DNA of 64,000 nucleotides from an uncultured Eggerthellaceae bacterium (GCA_944320405.1 CALUHI010000010.1:124001-188000), one strand, 5' to 3'; positions 1 through 8,978 are shown, counted from the stretch's first letter. Numbers and translations are program-made. The notes: generated by a model not told the origin, from the sequence alone.

Positions 1-77
1 CCACCGCAACGCTTATCTTTTTGATCGTTGTTGCCGTAGCCGCATTCGGCATGGGAATGCTGTTCGGAAACCTTTAA
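1..77 (+). CDS. C-terminal end of a membrane protein (partial)
   Basis: An open frame enters from the left edge in frame 3 and stops with TAA at 75-77. The 24 visible codons give one hydrophobic segment rich in Ile, Val, Ala and Phe, ending FGMGMLFGNL. This looks like a last membrane helix with a very short tail. It converges on gluQ, leaving only two bases between the stop codons. The family cannot be named from this fragment. Confidence 0.5.
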   Translation, partial: TATLIFLIVVAVAAFGMGMLFGNL

Positions 78-79
78 TT

Positions 80-1033
80 TCAGCGCCACTGGATCTGCAC
101 GTTGTCGCCGAAAAGCGTAGGAAGATCAGCGCAGTCAAACGTAGAAAGAAGCTGTTCGGGTGTGCAGGGTTCATCATTTGGCTGAAGCCCTGCAATCCAT
201 GCGATATGCCCGATGATCCCCTCAGGCGTCTTGAAGCGCTCCAGAAGGGCATCAAGAGACGCATCGTGGTCGCGTTTCGAAAGCCTTCGATCCTTTTCCG
301 CTACCAACAGCGGGACGTGGGCATATTCGGGATGCGGCAGGTCGAGCGCTTCCTGCAGGAAAAGCTGCTGCGGCGTCGAACACAGCAGGTCAACACCGCG
401 CACGACGCTGTTGACGCCTTGTGCGGCATCGTCGACCACCACGGCAAGCTGATAGGCGAACGCACCATCCGAACGTCGAACCAAGAAGTCGCCGCATTCT
501 TCATCCAAACGCTGCGCGTAATGTCCCTGTACAAGGTCTTCTATTTCAAACGTCTTCGACGGAACGATAACGCGAACAGCAGGATCTTTCTCTAAACATT
601 TGGCTATTACCTGGTCAGGGGCAAGATTCCTGCAAGTTCCCGCGTACACGAGCTTCTCTCCCCGGTGCGGTGCCGAAGCAGCATGCAAGTCGGCGCGCGA
701 GCAGAAGCACGGGTACAGCAGCCCCTGAGACTCCAAGCGATCAAATGCCTCCTGATAAGCTTCGTCTCTGGTGCTTTGGAAATACGGCCCTTTATCCCAG
801 GTCAGCCCAAGTGATTCGAAATCGCGCTGAACGTCATCGATGAAGTGCTGTTTGGAACGCTGACGATCAAGGTCTTCGATGCGCAAGACGATGGAACCGT
901 CTTGTGATTTGCTGATGAGCCACGCCATGAGCGCAGCAAAGATGTTGCCGGCGTGCATGCGACCCGTGGGAGAAGGTGCGAACCTCCCCACCACAGGCCG
1001 TATGGCAGCGTTATTTCCTTCGGTCTTCGACAT
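80..1033 (-). CDS. gluQ: Glutamyl-queuosine tRNA(Asp) synthetase (GluQ-RS-like)
   Basis: A 317-residue class I synthetase-like protein. Known GluQ-RS enzymes activate glutamate and attach it to queuosine in tRNA(Asp). Seen: the HIGH-like segment APSPTGRMHAGN near residues 19-30, a zinc-site pattern (CFC then Y-x3-C) around residues 110-135, and a KMSKS-like RLSKRD loop. The protein stops after the catalytic domain and lacks the anticodon-binding half of GluRS, the usual GluQ-RS architecture. The ATG at 1033 is chosen because homology starts just after it; the longer TTG frame adds an unrelated tail. The start lies 23 nt inside the upstream ligase gene, so translation is probably coupled. A full gltX is elsewhere in this window (49965-51596), so this is the paralogue. 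Confidence 0.85.
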   Translation of the reverse strand: MSKTEGNNAAIRPVVGRFAPSPTGRMHAGNIFAALMAWLISKSQDGSIVLRIEDLDRQRSKQHFIDDVQRDFESLGLTWDKGPYFQSTRDEAYQEAFDRLESQGLLYPCFCSRADLHAASAPHRGEKLVYAGTCRNLAPDQVIAKCLEKDPAVRVIVPSKTFEIEDLVQGHYAQRLDEECGDFLVRRSDGAFAYQLAVVVDDAAQGVNSVVRGVDLLCSTPQQLFLQEALDLPHPEYAHVPLLVAEKDRRLSKRDHDASLDALLERFKTPEGIIGHIAWIAGLQPNDEPCTPEQLLSTFDCADLPTLFGDNVQIQWR

Positions 1034-2405
1034 GCTTCGCTTTGCCCGTGGTGCGTTCAATGCCGCCCGGCTCGATGAGCTGAACGCGGACACCAACCAG
1101 AAGGACGCTCTTGAGCTTCTCGGCAACAAGGGCGCGGAAGCGATCCATTTCCTCAAACGAGTCTGAGAAGGTTTCCGGCTTGATTTCGGTTTGAACCGTC
1201 ATGCGGTCAAGGCCGTCAACTTCCTCAACAATGATGCGGTAATGCGGCGTAACGCCCTCGATGCTGGTAAGAACGTCTTCAACCTGGCTGGGGAACACAT
1301 TCGTGCCTCTGATGATAAGCATGTCGTCACTGCGGGAGCGCACTTTCTGCATGCGCGCATGCGTACGTCCACATGCACATTTGTCGGTAACGACGCGCGT
1401 GAGGTCGTGCGTGCGATAGCGAAGCACGGGAATAGCCTGTTTGTCGAGAGGCGTGAGCACAAGTTCGCCCATCTCGCCCTCGGGAACGGGCACGCCGGTC
1501 TCCGGATCGACGACCTCCCAAAGGAAATGATCCTCGGCGATATGCTGCATGTCGCGGTTTGCCAAGCACTCTCCCGACACGCCCGGTCCCATGACTTCGG
1601 TCAGGCCGTAGTTGTCGGTGCACACGATGTGCATGCGGCTCTCAATCTCCTGCTTCAGACCCGGCGGGCAAGGTTCGCCGCCAAACAGGCCTACGCGCAA
1701 CGTGGAGGTAGCCCAGTCGTATCCCATGCGCTCTCCCACCTCGCAGATATGAAGAGCGTAAGTAGGCGTGGCAACCAAGACGGTAGTGCCATAATCCTGG
1801 ATCATTTGGATCTGGCGCTCGGTATTGCCAGATCCAGCAGGAATCATCATGCATCCAAGCTTCTGCAGGCCGTAGTGCAAGCCAAAACCGCCAGTGAACA
1901 TGCCGTAACCGAACGCCATCTGCACGCGGTCGGAGGGCACGACACCTGCCATCTGGGACAGACGCGCGATGCAGTCACTCCAAACGTCCATGTCGTGATC
2001 GTTGTAGCCAACGACGATGGGCTTACCCGTAGTTCCAGAGGAAGCGTGCAGCTCAACGACCTCGTCAAGCGGCACAGCGAACAAACCGTACGGGAACGTG
2101 TCTCGCAGCGCTGACTTGTCCGTAAATGGCAGTTTGCGAACATCTTCCAGCGTGCGGATGTCTGAGGGCTTTACGCCCATCTCGTCCATTTTGCGGCGAT
2201 ACCATTCCACGCGCTCGTAGGTCCATTCAACCTGCGCGATAAGCTTCTCAAGTTGAATAGCACGGATGCGCTCGCGCGAAGAGCACTCGATGGCGCGGTC
2301 GTAAATGGGAAGCTGGTCGAACTTGCCAGCGTTTGCGGCAGCCAGTGCAGCGCCTTTTACGCTCACGTCGATTTTCTCAGCTTCGTTGATGCCTGTAGCC
2401 GTCAC
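1011..2405 (-). CDS. paaK: Phenylacetate-CoA ligase family protein (copy 1)
   Basis: A 464-residue AMP-forming aryl-acid:CoA ligase of the PaaK family. Seen: the ATP-binding loop ASSGTTGKP, the GSGNTERQIQMI segment, YGLTEVMGPGV, the hinge region RYRTHDLTRV, and the C-terminal IIRGTNVFPSQVE typical of PaaK. The start is the GTG at 2405, because GGAGGAGG lies just upstream; the ATG at 2504 lies inside the ACT gene. The gene follows the ACT gene by 16 nt and iorAB lies upstream in the same run, suggesting the acid is an arylacetate (phenyl- or indoleacetate). The direction, acid activation or thioester use, cannot be told. A paralogue sits at 7680-8978. Confidence 0.9.
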   Translation of the reverse strand: MTATGINEAEKIDVSVKGAALAAANAGKFDQLPIYDRAIECSSRERIRAIQLEKLIAQVEWTYERVEWYRRKMDEMGVKPSDIRTLEDVRKLPFTDKSALRDTFPYGLFAVPLDEVVELHASSGTTGKPIVVGYNDHDMDVWSDCIARLSQMAGVVPSDRVQMAFGYGMFTGGFGLHYGLQKLGCMMIPAGSGNTERQIQMIQDYGTTVLVATPTYALHICEVGERMGYDWATSTLRVGLFGGEPCPPGLKQEIESRMHIVCTDNYGLTEVMGPGVSGECLANRDMQHIAEDHFLWEVVDPETGVPVPEGEMGELVLTPLDKQAIPVLRYRTHDLTRVVTDKCACGRTHARMQKVRSRSDDMLIIRGTNVFPSQVEDVLTSIEGVTPHYRIIVEEVDGLDRMTVQTEIKPETFSDSFEEMDRFRALVAEKLKSVLLVGVRVQLIEPGGIERTTGKAKHVEDRRK

Positions 2406-2421
2406 TCGTATCCTCCTCCGG

Positions 2422-2853
2422 CTATGCGATGCCGTCCAAGCGGGCGGCGATGTCTTTGGAATCGGCGAGCTCGACCGGCTCGTCACGCAAGATTTCCTCG
2501 GCATGCGGAATGTCTTTCACGCATACGGCGATGTAGGTGGAAATGAGCGAATAGGTATAAAGCACGTTGAGGTCGCGCTCTGCAATGATGCCCATGACGC
2601 GTGCAAGCTCGCCAGGACGATCAGGCAGGCGCAGGCAAAGAACTTCGGAAACGGCGGTGGCGCACCCCATCGCCTTGAGAACCTCATTTGCGCGATTTGC
2701 GTCATCGACAATGAAACGAACAACGCCGTAATCGCCAGTGTCGGAAGCGCTGAAGCCGCGGACGTTGATATCGGCTTCTACAAACGCATCAAGGATGCGG
2801 CGCAGATGGCCCGGACGACTTTCAAGGAACACACTGATCTGGGGTACGCTCAT
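2422..2853 (-). CDS. Tandem ACT-domain protein (copy 1)
   Basis: A 143-residue protein made of two ACT-like halves. It starts MSVPQISVFLESRPGHL, a typical first strand and ligand-loop region, and the second half repeats the pattern (LCLRLPDRPGELARVMGI near residues 73-90). ACT domains bind amino acids and often control amino acid enzymes. There is no attached catalytic domain, so it is probably a free-standing sensor. It is preceded by GGGAGG and sits between iorB and paaK copy 1. A related ACT protein lies beside the second ligase (7236-7664), so an ACT-ligase pair occurs twice. The ligand, perhaps an aromatic amino acid, is inference. Confidence 0.8.
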   Translation of the reverse strand: MSVPQISVFLESRPGHLRRILDAFVEADINVRGFSASDTGDYGVVRFIVDDANRANEVLKAMGCATAVSEVLCLRLPDRPGELARVMGIIAERDLNVLYTYSLISTYIAVCVKDIPHAEEILRDEPVELADSKDIAARLDGIA

Positions 2854-2872
2854 GGGAAACCTCCCTACCCTT

Positions 2873-3460
2873 CTACGCTTTTAGCGCGAAATCGCGTCCC
2901 GCATGGAACGCCTTGATGTTCGCATCGATGGTCTTTTGCGGCACGCGATCGCGGATGACCTGCTCCCACGCAGAAACAGGGAAATCAAGTCGCGAAGACA
3001 GCGCGCCCAACAGCACAACGTTGACAGATTTCGGGCTGCCGATAGTGCGGGCGAGCTCACCGGCAGGAATGATGGTGGCATTGTTATCTTGCAGCTTTTG
3101 ATGAGCGTTTGCCGGCATCGCAGCCTTCCCCGTCTGCACGGGCATCGGTTTGATGGTCTCATCGGCCACCAGCAGATACCCGCCTTCCTTTAAATACGGA
3201 AGATTGCGCAGCGCTTCGGTGGTTTCAAACGAAACAACGCAGTCGGCGCAGCCCAAATCGGCGACCATCGTGTTGACCTTCTCGCCGAAGCGAACGACCG
3301 TAGTGACAGCGCCGCCGCGTTGTGCCATGCCGTGGATCTCGGAAACCTTCACCGTGATGCCAGAAGCAATGGCCGCGTGCGCAAGGATGTCGGCTGCCAG
3401 AATGGTTCCCTGACCGCCCACGCCGCACAAAAGAACAGTAATGGCAGACTTGTTAGGCAT
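2873..3460 (-). CDS. iorB: Indolepyruvate ferredoxin oxidoreductase, beta subunit
   Basis: A 195-residue gamma-domain subunit of the 2-oxoacid:ferredoxin oxidoreductase family. The segment LLCGVGGQGTILAADILAHAA near residues 8-28 and EIHGMAQRGGAVTTVVRFG are the hallmarks of IorB. With IorA it oxidatively decarboxylates aryl pyruvates to aryl-acetyl-CoA and reduces ferredoxin; the reaction is reversible. The ATG at 3460 is preferred over the longer frame because homology starts directly there and GGAGGATCCC precedes it. The start overlaps the end of iorA by 8 nt, so the two subunits are translationally coupled. Confidence 0.93.
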   Translation of the reverse strand: MPNKSAITVLLCGVGGQGTILAADILAHAAIASGITVKVSEIHGMAQRGGAVTTVVRFGEKVNTMVADLGCADCVVSFETTEALRNLPYLKEGGYLLVADETIKPMPVQTGKAAMPANAHQKLQDNNATIIPAGELARTIGSPKSVNVVLLGALSSRLDFPVSAWEQVIRDRVPQKTIDANIKAFHAGRDFALKA

Positions 3461-5219
3461 GGGATCCTCCTTCGCTTGCAGGATCGGTCGACACGATAGC
3501 TTTCTGAGCGCAGTACTGCGCGCACTGACCGCAGCCGATGCACAACGTCGGGTCGATGGAGGCAAGGCAGGTTTCCCTATCTTTGCCGATGGCGGGGCAT
3601 CCAAGTGTGGGGCAAACGCCGCAGCCCGTGCAATCGGCGTTCACCATGAATGCGGGCCTAACAACACGTTCAAGCAGAGCGCAGGGTGCACGGAAGATAA
3701 TGACCGAAAGCTCGTCTTCTGCTTTAGTGCACTCCTTCAAAGCCATACGAACTGCCTTCATGTCATGAGGATCAACCGTGCGGACATCTTCGATTCCCAA
3801 GGCGCGAATGACACCTTCCAGGTCGAGCTCGCGGCTGGGGCGATGCTGAAGCGTTTCACCATTGAACGGATTGCCCTGTCGGCCCGTCATGGCAGTAGTG
3901 CGGTTGTCGAGCACGCACACGGTGCCGGCACCCTTGTTGTAGACGGTTGAGATCAACGACGAAAGGCCGGAATGAGCAAAAGTGGAATCACCGATAACCG
4001 CAACAACAGGACGGTGCTCCTTGCCCTGCAAAGCAATCTCGAAACCATGGGCCATCGAAACAGAAGCGCCCATGTCCACGCATGTGTCCATTGCGGAAAG
4101 CGGCGGAAGCGCGCCAAGCGTGTAGCATCCGATGTCGCCAGTGACGATAGCCTTCATGCGCGAAAGCTCTTTGAAAACCAAGCGGTGCGGGCAGCCCGGG
4201 CAAAGCGCAGGAGGACGTCCAGGAACGTCAGCGGGCGCGTCAAGATGCGCAGCGACTTCCAATCCAAGAGCCTTTCGCACAAGGCCCGGAGAAAGCTCGC
4301 CGTCGCGCGGGAGCTCAAAGGGGAACTCATCCACCTGAATACCCAGGGCAGAAACGGAATCCTTCAGGTACTCAGATGCTTCCTCGACCACGTAAAGCTT
4401 GTTTACTTTCGAAGCGAATTCCTTCAGCTCGCGCTCGGGAAGCGGCCAAGTGATACCAAGCTTGTAAACGGATGCATCCGGCACTGCGTCGCGAACATGC
4501 TGGTACGAAGCGCCGGCGCAAATGATGCCGATAGAACCATCGCGCATTTCTGCGCGGTTGTAGCGGTGCCAATCGTTCACTGCATCGCGAAGCATGTCAA
4601 TGCGCTGAAGCAGCACTTTGCGGCGCGGTTTGGCAAATGCAGGCATCATGACCCAAGAGGCAAGATCCTTCTGGTATTCCTTTACAGAAGGGCAAATGCG
4701 CTCGCCTGTTTCAACGGGTGTTTTCGTATGAGACACGCGGACGGTAGAGCGGATGAACACCGGCATGCTGTGCTCAAGCGAAAGTTCAAAGGCGCCTTTG
4801 GCGAAATCAAGCGCCTCGGCGGAATCGGATGGCTCAAGCATCAAGACATGAGCAGCCTGCGCATAGTAATGGGAGTCTTGCTCGTTCTGGGAAGAGTACA
4901 TGCCCGGGTCATCGGCGGCAAGAATAACGAGAGCCCCCGCACCCGTGCCGGTATATGCGGCAGTAAACAGCGGGTCCGCAGCAACATTGACACCCACATG
5001 CTTCATCGTGACAAGCACCTTGGCGCCAGCAGCGGCAGCACCGAGGCCTACTTCCATGGCTACCTTCTCGTTGGTGCACCATTCGGCGTACACGCCTTCT
5101 TTTTTGGCAAGCTCCTCCATTGTTTCAGTGGAGGGCGTGCCGGGATACGCAACGCCAATATCAGCGCCAGCTTCCCAAGCGCCTTGCGCTATCGCCTCGT
5201 TTCCAGAAAGCAACTCCAT
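3453..5219 (-). CDS. iorA: Indolepyruvate ferredoxin oxidoreductase, alpha subunit
   Basis: A 588-residue thiamine-diphosphate subunit. Seen: the N-terminal pyrimidine-binding domain (GNEAIAQGAWEAGADIGVAYPGTP), a cofactor-binding region with GDIGCYTLG and GDSTFAHSG followed by LDN (the GDG-N type motif), and a C-terminal bacterial ferredoxin domain. The last has two cysteine sets, CTGCGVCPTLGC and CIGCGQCAQYC, near residues 530-575, for two [4Fe-4S] clusters. The length is normal for IorA. GGGGAG lies a few bases before the ATG. It is cytoplasmic. Its neighbours (aryl-CoA ligases and ACT proteins) fit either fermentation of aromatic amino acids or reductive carboxylation of arylacetates to aryl pyruvates. 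Confidence 0.95.
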   Translation of the reverse strand: MELLSGNEAIAQGAWEAGADIGVAYPGTPSTETMEELAKKEGVYAEWCTNEKVAMEVGLGAAAAGAKVLVTMKHVGVNVAADPLFTAAYTGTGAGALVILAADDPGMYSSQNEQDSHYYAQAAHVLMLEPSDSAEALDFAKGAFELSLEHSMPVFIRSTVRVSHTKTPVETGERICPSVKEYQKDLASWVMMPAFAKPRRKVLLQRIDMLRDAVNDWHRYNRAEMRDGSIGIICAGASYQHVRDAVPDASVYKLGITWPLPERELKEFASKVNKLYVVEEASEYLKDSVSALGIQVDEFPFELPRDGELSPGLVRKALGLEVAAHLDAPADVPGRPPALCPGCPHRLVFKELSRMKAIVTGDIGCYTLGALPPLSAMDTCVDMGASVSMAHGFEIALQGKEHRPVVAVIGDSTFAHSGLSSLISTVYNKGAGTVCVLDNRTTAMTGRQGNPFNGETLQHRPSRELDLEGVIRALGIEDVRTVDPHDMKAVRMALKECTKAEDELSVIIFRAPCALLERVVRPAFMVNADCTGCGVCPTLGCPAIGKDRETCLASIDPTLCIGCGQCAQYCAQKAIVSTDPASEGGSHA

Positions 5220-5261
5220 GGCCTCTCCCCTCTCATGAGCAGGCTGATTAGTAGATAGCGG

Positions 5262-5705
5262 CTATTCGACGCAGAACTGCAAGCAGAACGCGCCAATCTG
5301 AACGATGTCTCCCGCTTCAAGCGCGTAATCGGTGATGGACGAGTTCTTCACCCACACGCCGTTGAATGAATTGTCGTCGTGAATCGTCCACGTGCCGTTC
5401 ACAAGCGCAATGTTTGCATGCTGGCGAGAAACCGTCATGTCATTGAGGAAGATGTCGCAATCGGGGTTGCGGCCTACCGTCATAGCGGGCTTGTTCAACT
5501 CGAAGGAGATGCCTGTTTGAGGACCGCGAACGATGCGCAGCGACGCCTGGGGCAGCTTCTCCTCGGCAGGAGCAGCAATCTCTTCATCGGGCAGAGTGAT
5601 GGGCTGGAAGCTCTGGGTGGCTCCTTGCACTTTAAAACCGCACGCCGGGCAGGATCCAGCGAACTCGGGGAGGATGCCTCCACATACAGGACATGTCGAA
5701 GTCAT
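5262..5705 (-). CDS. Zinc-ribbon plus FHA-domain protein
   Basis: A 147-residue protein. The N-terminus has CPVCGG and CPACGF, a four-cysteine zinc ribbon (residues about 5-25). A low-complexity linker follows, then a complete FHA domain (about 55-147) with GRNPDCDIFLNDMTVSRQHA and DNSFNGVWVKN, the phosphothreonine-binding loops. The start is the ATG at 5705, ten codons inside the longer frame, because AAAGGA precedes it. There is no membrane segment. FHA proteins usually read Ser/Thr kinase output; a kinase is encoded at 34799-36550, but a link is only possible, not shown. It sits between dacA and iorA in the same direction. Confidence 0.82.
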   Translation of the reverse strand: MTSTCPVCGGILPEFAGSCPACGFKVQGATQSFQPITLPDEEIAAPAEEKLPQASLRIVRGPQTGISFELNKPAMTVGRNPDCDIFLNDMTVSRQHANIALVNGTWTIHDDNSFNGVWVKNSSITDYALEAGDIVQIGAFCLQFCVE

Positions 5706-5771
5706 AGCTATCCTTTCAAACGACAGCGGATACACTCGTCAGGCCTTGCTAAGACCGAAAAGCGGCTGCAT

Positions 5772-7232
5772 CTATCTTACCGCTGATGACTTATCGTTGA
5801 GCAACGGAGTGGTGTTCAGGACGGTCGATTCGGCAGTTTGGGGCTCACCTGAGAAACCGCGGAACAGCTTGTCCCACCAAATGCCGATGTTTTCAAAAAA
5901 GTTAGGTGCCGCAACGTCAGCAGCGGCAACGATGTCGTATTCAGCAATCACCTGGTTTCGTTGCTTGAAAGAAGCTTTGCCAAGCACATCCCCGGCATGT
6001 ACGTTTCCGTGAACCTCGTTGAATTCAAACGATTGGCTGACATTGCCGTTCAACTTGAAAAGCTCAACCGTCGCATCGGGGTCGGAAAGGACAGCAGGAA
6101 TCGTAACGTCTATCCAGTCGGTGTGAGAAACGTTAGCGACAACGGGTGCTTGCACTTCACCTTCGTTGGTTTGAACAGGAAGCGTTTGCTCGCTGTTGGC
6201 AAGGTTATAGTCAACCAGATTGCCGTAGACCCATTCGCAAAGCGTTTCTGCGTCATTGAAGCGCTGAGCCTCAGATGAAGAATGAATAACAATGGCGTAC
6301 AGGTACCTCTCGCCGTTGTACGCGGCACCCGCAAATGACGGACCAGCAAGTTTTGTGATGCCGGTTTTCACGCCGCAAGCATATTCGTACATATCAAGAA
6401 ACAGATCGGTGCTCTCAAGCTGCACCTCAACCGACTGGCGCGAAGATCCAACATCTCCCTCAGAAGCCCTGCTCACAGTGATAACGGCATCGCCGCCCGA
6501 CACGATGTCGCTGAAGCGTTCGTTTTGCATGCCGTATTTCACAATGCGCGCCTGATCGGCAGCACAACTGTGCTGATCGCCAGAGAAATCATCGTTGTCA
6601 AGACCATGCGGATTGCGGTAGACCGTATCAACGCAGCCAAGCTCAGCCGCTTTGTCGTTCATGGCATCGACGAACAGCTGCTCTGGATCTCCCCCACCGG
6701 CTGCGTCCGACATCCGCTGGCCCACAAACTCGCTGATGGCGATTGCAGCATCGTTTCCAGACGGAACCATCAATGCATACAGCGCTGCATCAAGCGTCAG
6801 CTCGTCGCCTTCTTGCAACCCCGCGGAAGATTCTCCAACATGAGCCGCTTCTGCACTGACGGAAAGCGTGTCATCAAGCGAAACCAGGCCATCTGAGACA
6901 GAATCGAGGGCAATGACGCAAGTCATGATCTTTGTAAGGGATGCAATCTGCGTGGGAGACGCGGCGTCACGTTCAAAATACACCGTGCCAGAATCGTCCA
7001 TGACGCAAGCATACAGCGCATCGATGCTGGGGCACTGCGCAACCGTCAAGCCGCGCGCCTCAACGGTGTCGCCTAAAACGATATCGCTTTTACGAACCTC
7101 AGCAAACGCAATGGAAGGAAGCGCAAGGGAGGCCGCTAAAACGGCAGAGCAGCAAAGAGCGGTGAAACGCACGAAAAGGGAGGGCTTTGCCTCTCCCTTT
7201 CGCGCATCGCTATGAACGGCGATATGTCTCAT
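5772..7232 (-). CDS. dacA: D-alanyl-D-alanine carboxypeptidase (PBP5/DacA type)
   Basis: A 486-residue secreted serine carboxypeptidase that trims the terminal D-Ala from peptidoglycan pentapeptides. Seen: an N-terminal signal peptide (hydrophobic run about residues 22-44, ending AFAE), the active-site SLTK at 98-101, SGN at 158-160 and KTG at 289-291, all in the right order and spacing for the S11 family. A C-terminal beta-rich region follows, and the tail contains a weakly hydrophobic WWDKLFRGF segment that may be a membrane anchor. The ribosome site before the ATG is poor; the start lies only 3 nt after the ACT-gene stop, so translation is probably coupled to that gene. Confidence 0.9.
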   Translation of the reverse strand: MRHIAVHSDARKGEAKPSLFVRFTALCCSAVLAASLALPSIAFAEVRKSDIVLGDTVEARGLTVAQCPSIDALYACVMDDSGTVYFERDAASPTQIASLTKIMTCVIALDSVSDGLVSLDDTLSVSAEAAHVGESSAGLQEGDELTLDAALYALMVPSGNDAAIAISEFVGQRMSDAAGGGDPEQLFVDAMNDKAAELGCVDTVYRNPHGLDNDDFSGDQHSCAADQARIVKYGMQNERFSDIVSGGDAVITVSRASEGDVGSSRQSVEVQLESTDLFLDMYEYACGVKTGITKLAGPSFAGAAYNGERYLYAIVIHSSSEAQRFNDAETLCEWVYGNLVDYNLANSEQTLPVQTNEGEVQAPVVANVSHTDWIDVTIPAVLSDPDATVELFKLNGNVSQSFEFNEVHGNVHAGDVLGKASFKQRNQVIAEYDIVAAADVAAPNFFENIGIWWDKLFRGFSGEPQTAESTVLNTTPLLNDKSSAVR

Positions 7233-7235
7233 GGT

Positions 7236-7664
7236 CTAATCGAGCTTGTATATCTCTTCAGGAGCAACAGTCTGGAAACCGGCTTCAGCAAGCTTGCTTT
7301 CCAGCTCGATGTCCTCGTCGGTCTTCAGCACATCGATGGCGAATTCCTCGCCCGCCAAGAAGCAGTAGCCGTACTCGACGTTGACGTTTTGGGAGTCCAT
7401 GTACTCCAGCAGCTTGGCAAGCCCGCCCGGCTGGTTGGGAATGCGCACTGCGGTAACCGGCGTGATGGTGGCGCGATAGCCGGCGGCGCGAAGGGCTTCA
7501 GCAGCCTTTTTCGGCTGATCAACCAGCATACGCACGACACCAAAGTCTTGAGTGTCGGCGATGAACAAAGAATGCATGTTGATACCTGCATCGGCGATCG
7601 TGCGGCAGGCGGCCGCCAAGCGGCCCTTCTCGTTCTGAAGGAAAACGGTCAGCTGGGAAATCAT
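7236..7664 (-). CDS. Tandem ACT-domain protein (copy 2)
   Basis: A 142-residue protein with two ACT-like halves. The first is MISQLTVFLQNEKGRLAAAC and the second VTAVRIPNQPGGLAKLLEYM near residue 75. It resembles the protein at 2422-2853 in length, order of motifs and position next to a phenylacetate-CoA ligase, so the two ACT-ligase pairs look like an old duplication. GGAGAGTGAGG precedes the ATG. The predicted role is binding an amino acid or aryl acid to tune the neighbouring ligase or iorAB; no ligand can be read from the sequence. Confidence 0.8.
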   Translation of the reverse strand: MISQLTVFLQNEKGRLAAACRTIADAGINMHSLFIADTQDFGVVRMLVDQPKKAAEALRAAGYRATITPVTAVRIPNQPGGLAKLLEYMDSQNVNVEYGYCFLAGEEFAIDVLKTDEDIELESKLAEAGFQTVAPEEIYKLD

Positions 7665-7679
7665 TCGATCCTCACTCTC

Positions 7680-8978
7680 CTAGTTCCTCATGTCGATGAT
7701 GCGCTTCGCCTTGCCCTCGCTGCGTTCGATGGTCTTGGGCTCGACGATGCGGATGTCAACGGAGATCTGCAGGTTGCTCTTGAGCTCTGCATGCAGGCGG
7801 GCTTTGAGGTCCTCAAGCTTGCGGATCTCGTCGAACGGGAAGTCGGCAACGGGCTCAACCTGAAGCTCGATGCGGTCAAGCGGGCCGTTGCTGGTCAAAA
7901 CAATCTGATATTGGGTGGCGATCTCGGGGAAGCCGGTGATGACCTGCTCGATCTGCGACGGGAACACGTTGACGCCGCGGATGATCATCATGTCGTCGGT
8001 GCGGCCGACAATGCGATCGATCTTGCGGTGCGTACGCCCGCAAGCGCACTCCTCGGGAATGATGCGCGTAACGTCGCGCGTGCGGTAGCGCACAAGCGGG
8101 CAGCACTCACGCGTGAGCGTGGTGAACACGAGCTCGCCATACGTACCGTCAGGAACAGGCTGCAGCGTCTCGGGATCGACGATTTCAGCGTAGAAATGAT
8201 CCTCAGCAAGGTGCAGGCCGTGGGATTCGGCGCACTCCATGGCCACGCCAGGGCCCATGACCTCGGAGAGGCCGTAAACGTCGCAGTACTGCACGCCAAG
8301 CTTCTCGCGGATCTCCTGACGCATGTTTTCGCTTGCGGGTTCGGCGCCCAAGATCACGCCAGAAACCTTGAAGTCCTTGGCGGGATCGTAACCCATTTCG
8401 ATAGCAGTATCGGCAATGAGCAGCGCGTATGAAGGCGTGCACGCAAGGATGTCGGTTCCCAGGTCCTTCATCATCTGAATCTGGCGCTTGGTGTTGCCCG
8501 AAGACGTGGGGATGACGGCGCAACCGACGGCCTCGCCGCCCGCATGGGCGCCCAAACCACCAGTGAACAGACCATAGCCGTAGGAAACCTGAATGACGGA
8601 GCCACGCGAGCCGCCCACCATGTAGATGCCACGTGCAAAGCAATCGCCCCAGTTCTTCAGGTCGTTGGCCGAATGACCCACAACCGTCGCCTGGCCCGTG
8701 GTGCCGGAAGAAGCGTGGATGCGTGCAACGTCTGACGAGGGGACGGCGAAAAGGCCGTAAGGATAGCAATCGCGCATGTCCTGCTTGGTGAGGAAGGGAA
8801 ACTTCACCAGGTCGTCAAGCGACTTCAGATCGCTGGGGACAACGCCCGCTTCAGCAAATCGCTCTCGATAGAGCGGAATGTTCTCGTAAGCGTGAGCGAT
8901 CGATCGCTTCATGCGGTCGAGCTGGAGCTCTCTGAGCTGTTCGACCGGCATGGTCTCGATATCGGGCTGATAGTACAC
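7680..8978 (-). CDS. paaK: Phenylacetate-CoA ligase family protein (copy 2)
   Basis: A 432-residue AMP-forming ligase. Seen: ASSGTTGQATVVG (ATP loop), SSGNTKRQIQMM, YGLSEVMGPGVAMEC, the hinge RYRTRDVTRI, and IIRGVNVFPSQIEQVI. The start is a GTG, supported by a GGGAAGGTGA ribosome site upstream; the next in-frame Met is nine residues in. It resembles copy 1 along its whole length but lacks that protein's roughly 30-residue N-terminal extension. The ACT gene follows after 15 nt. The acyl substrate is presumed to be an arylacetate because iorAB is nearby. Confidence 0.9.
   Translation of the reverse strand: MYYQPDIETMPVEQLRELQLDRMKRSIAHAYENIPLYRERFAEAGVVPSDLKSLDDLVKFPFLTKQDMRDCYPYGLFAVPSSDVARIHASSGTTGQATVVGHSANDLKNWGDCFARGIYMVGGSRGSVIQVSYGYGLFTGGLGAHAGGEAVGCAVIPTSSGNTKRQIQMMKDLGTDILACTPSYALLIADTAIEMGYDPAKDFKVSGVILGAEPASENMRQEIREKLGVQYCDVYGLSEVMGPGVAMECAESHGLHLAEDHFYAEIVDPETLQPVPDGTYGELVFTTLTRECCPLVRYRTRDVTRIIPEECACGRTHRKIDRIVGRTDDMMIIRGVNVFPSQIEQVITGFPEIATQYQIVLTSNGPLDRIELQVEPVADFPFDEIRKLEDLKARLHAELKSNLQISVDIRIVEPKTIERSEGKAKRIIDMRN

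Noticed and set aside
80-1033. A second full glutamyl-tRNA synthetase
   Set aside because: The protein ends after the catalytic domain and lacks the anticodon-binding half; GluQ-RS fits better.
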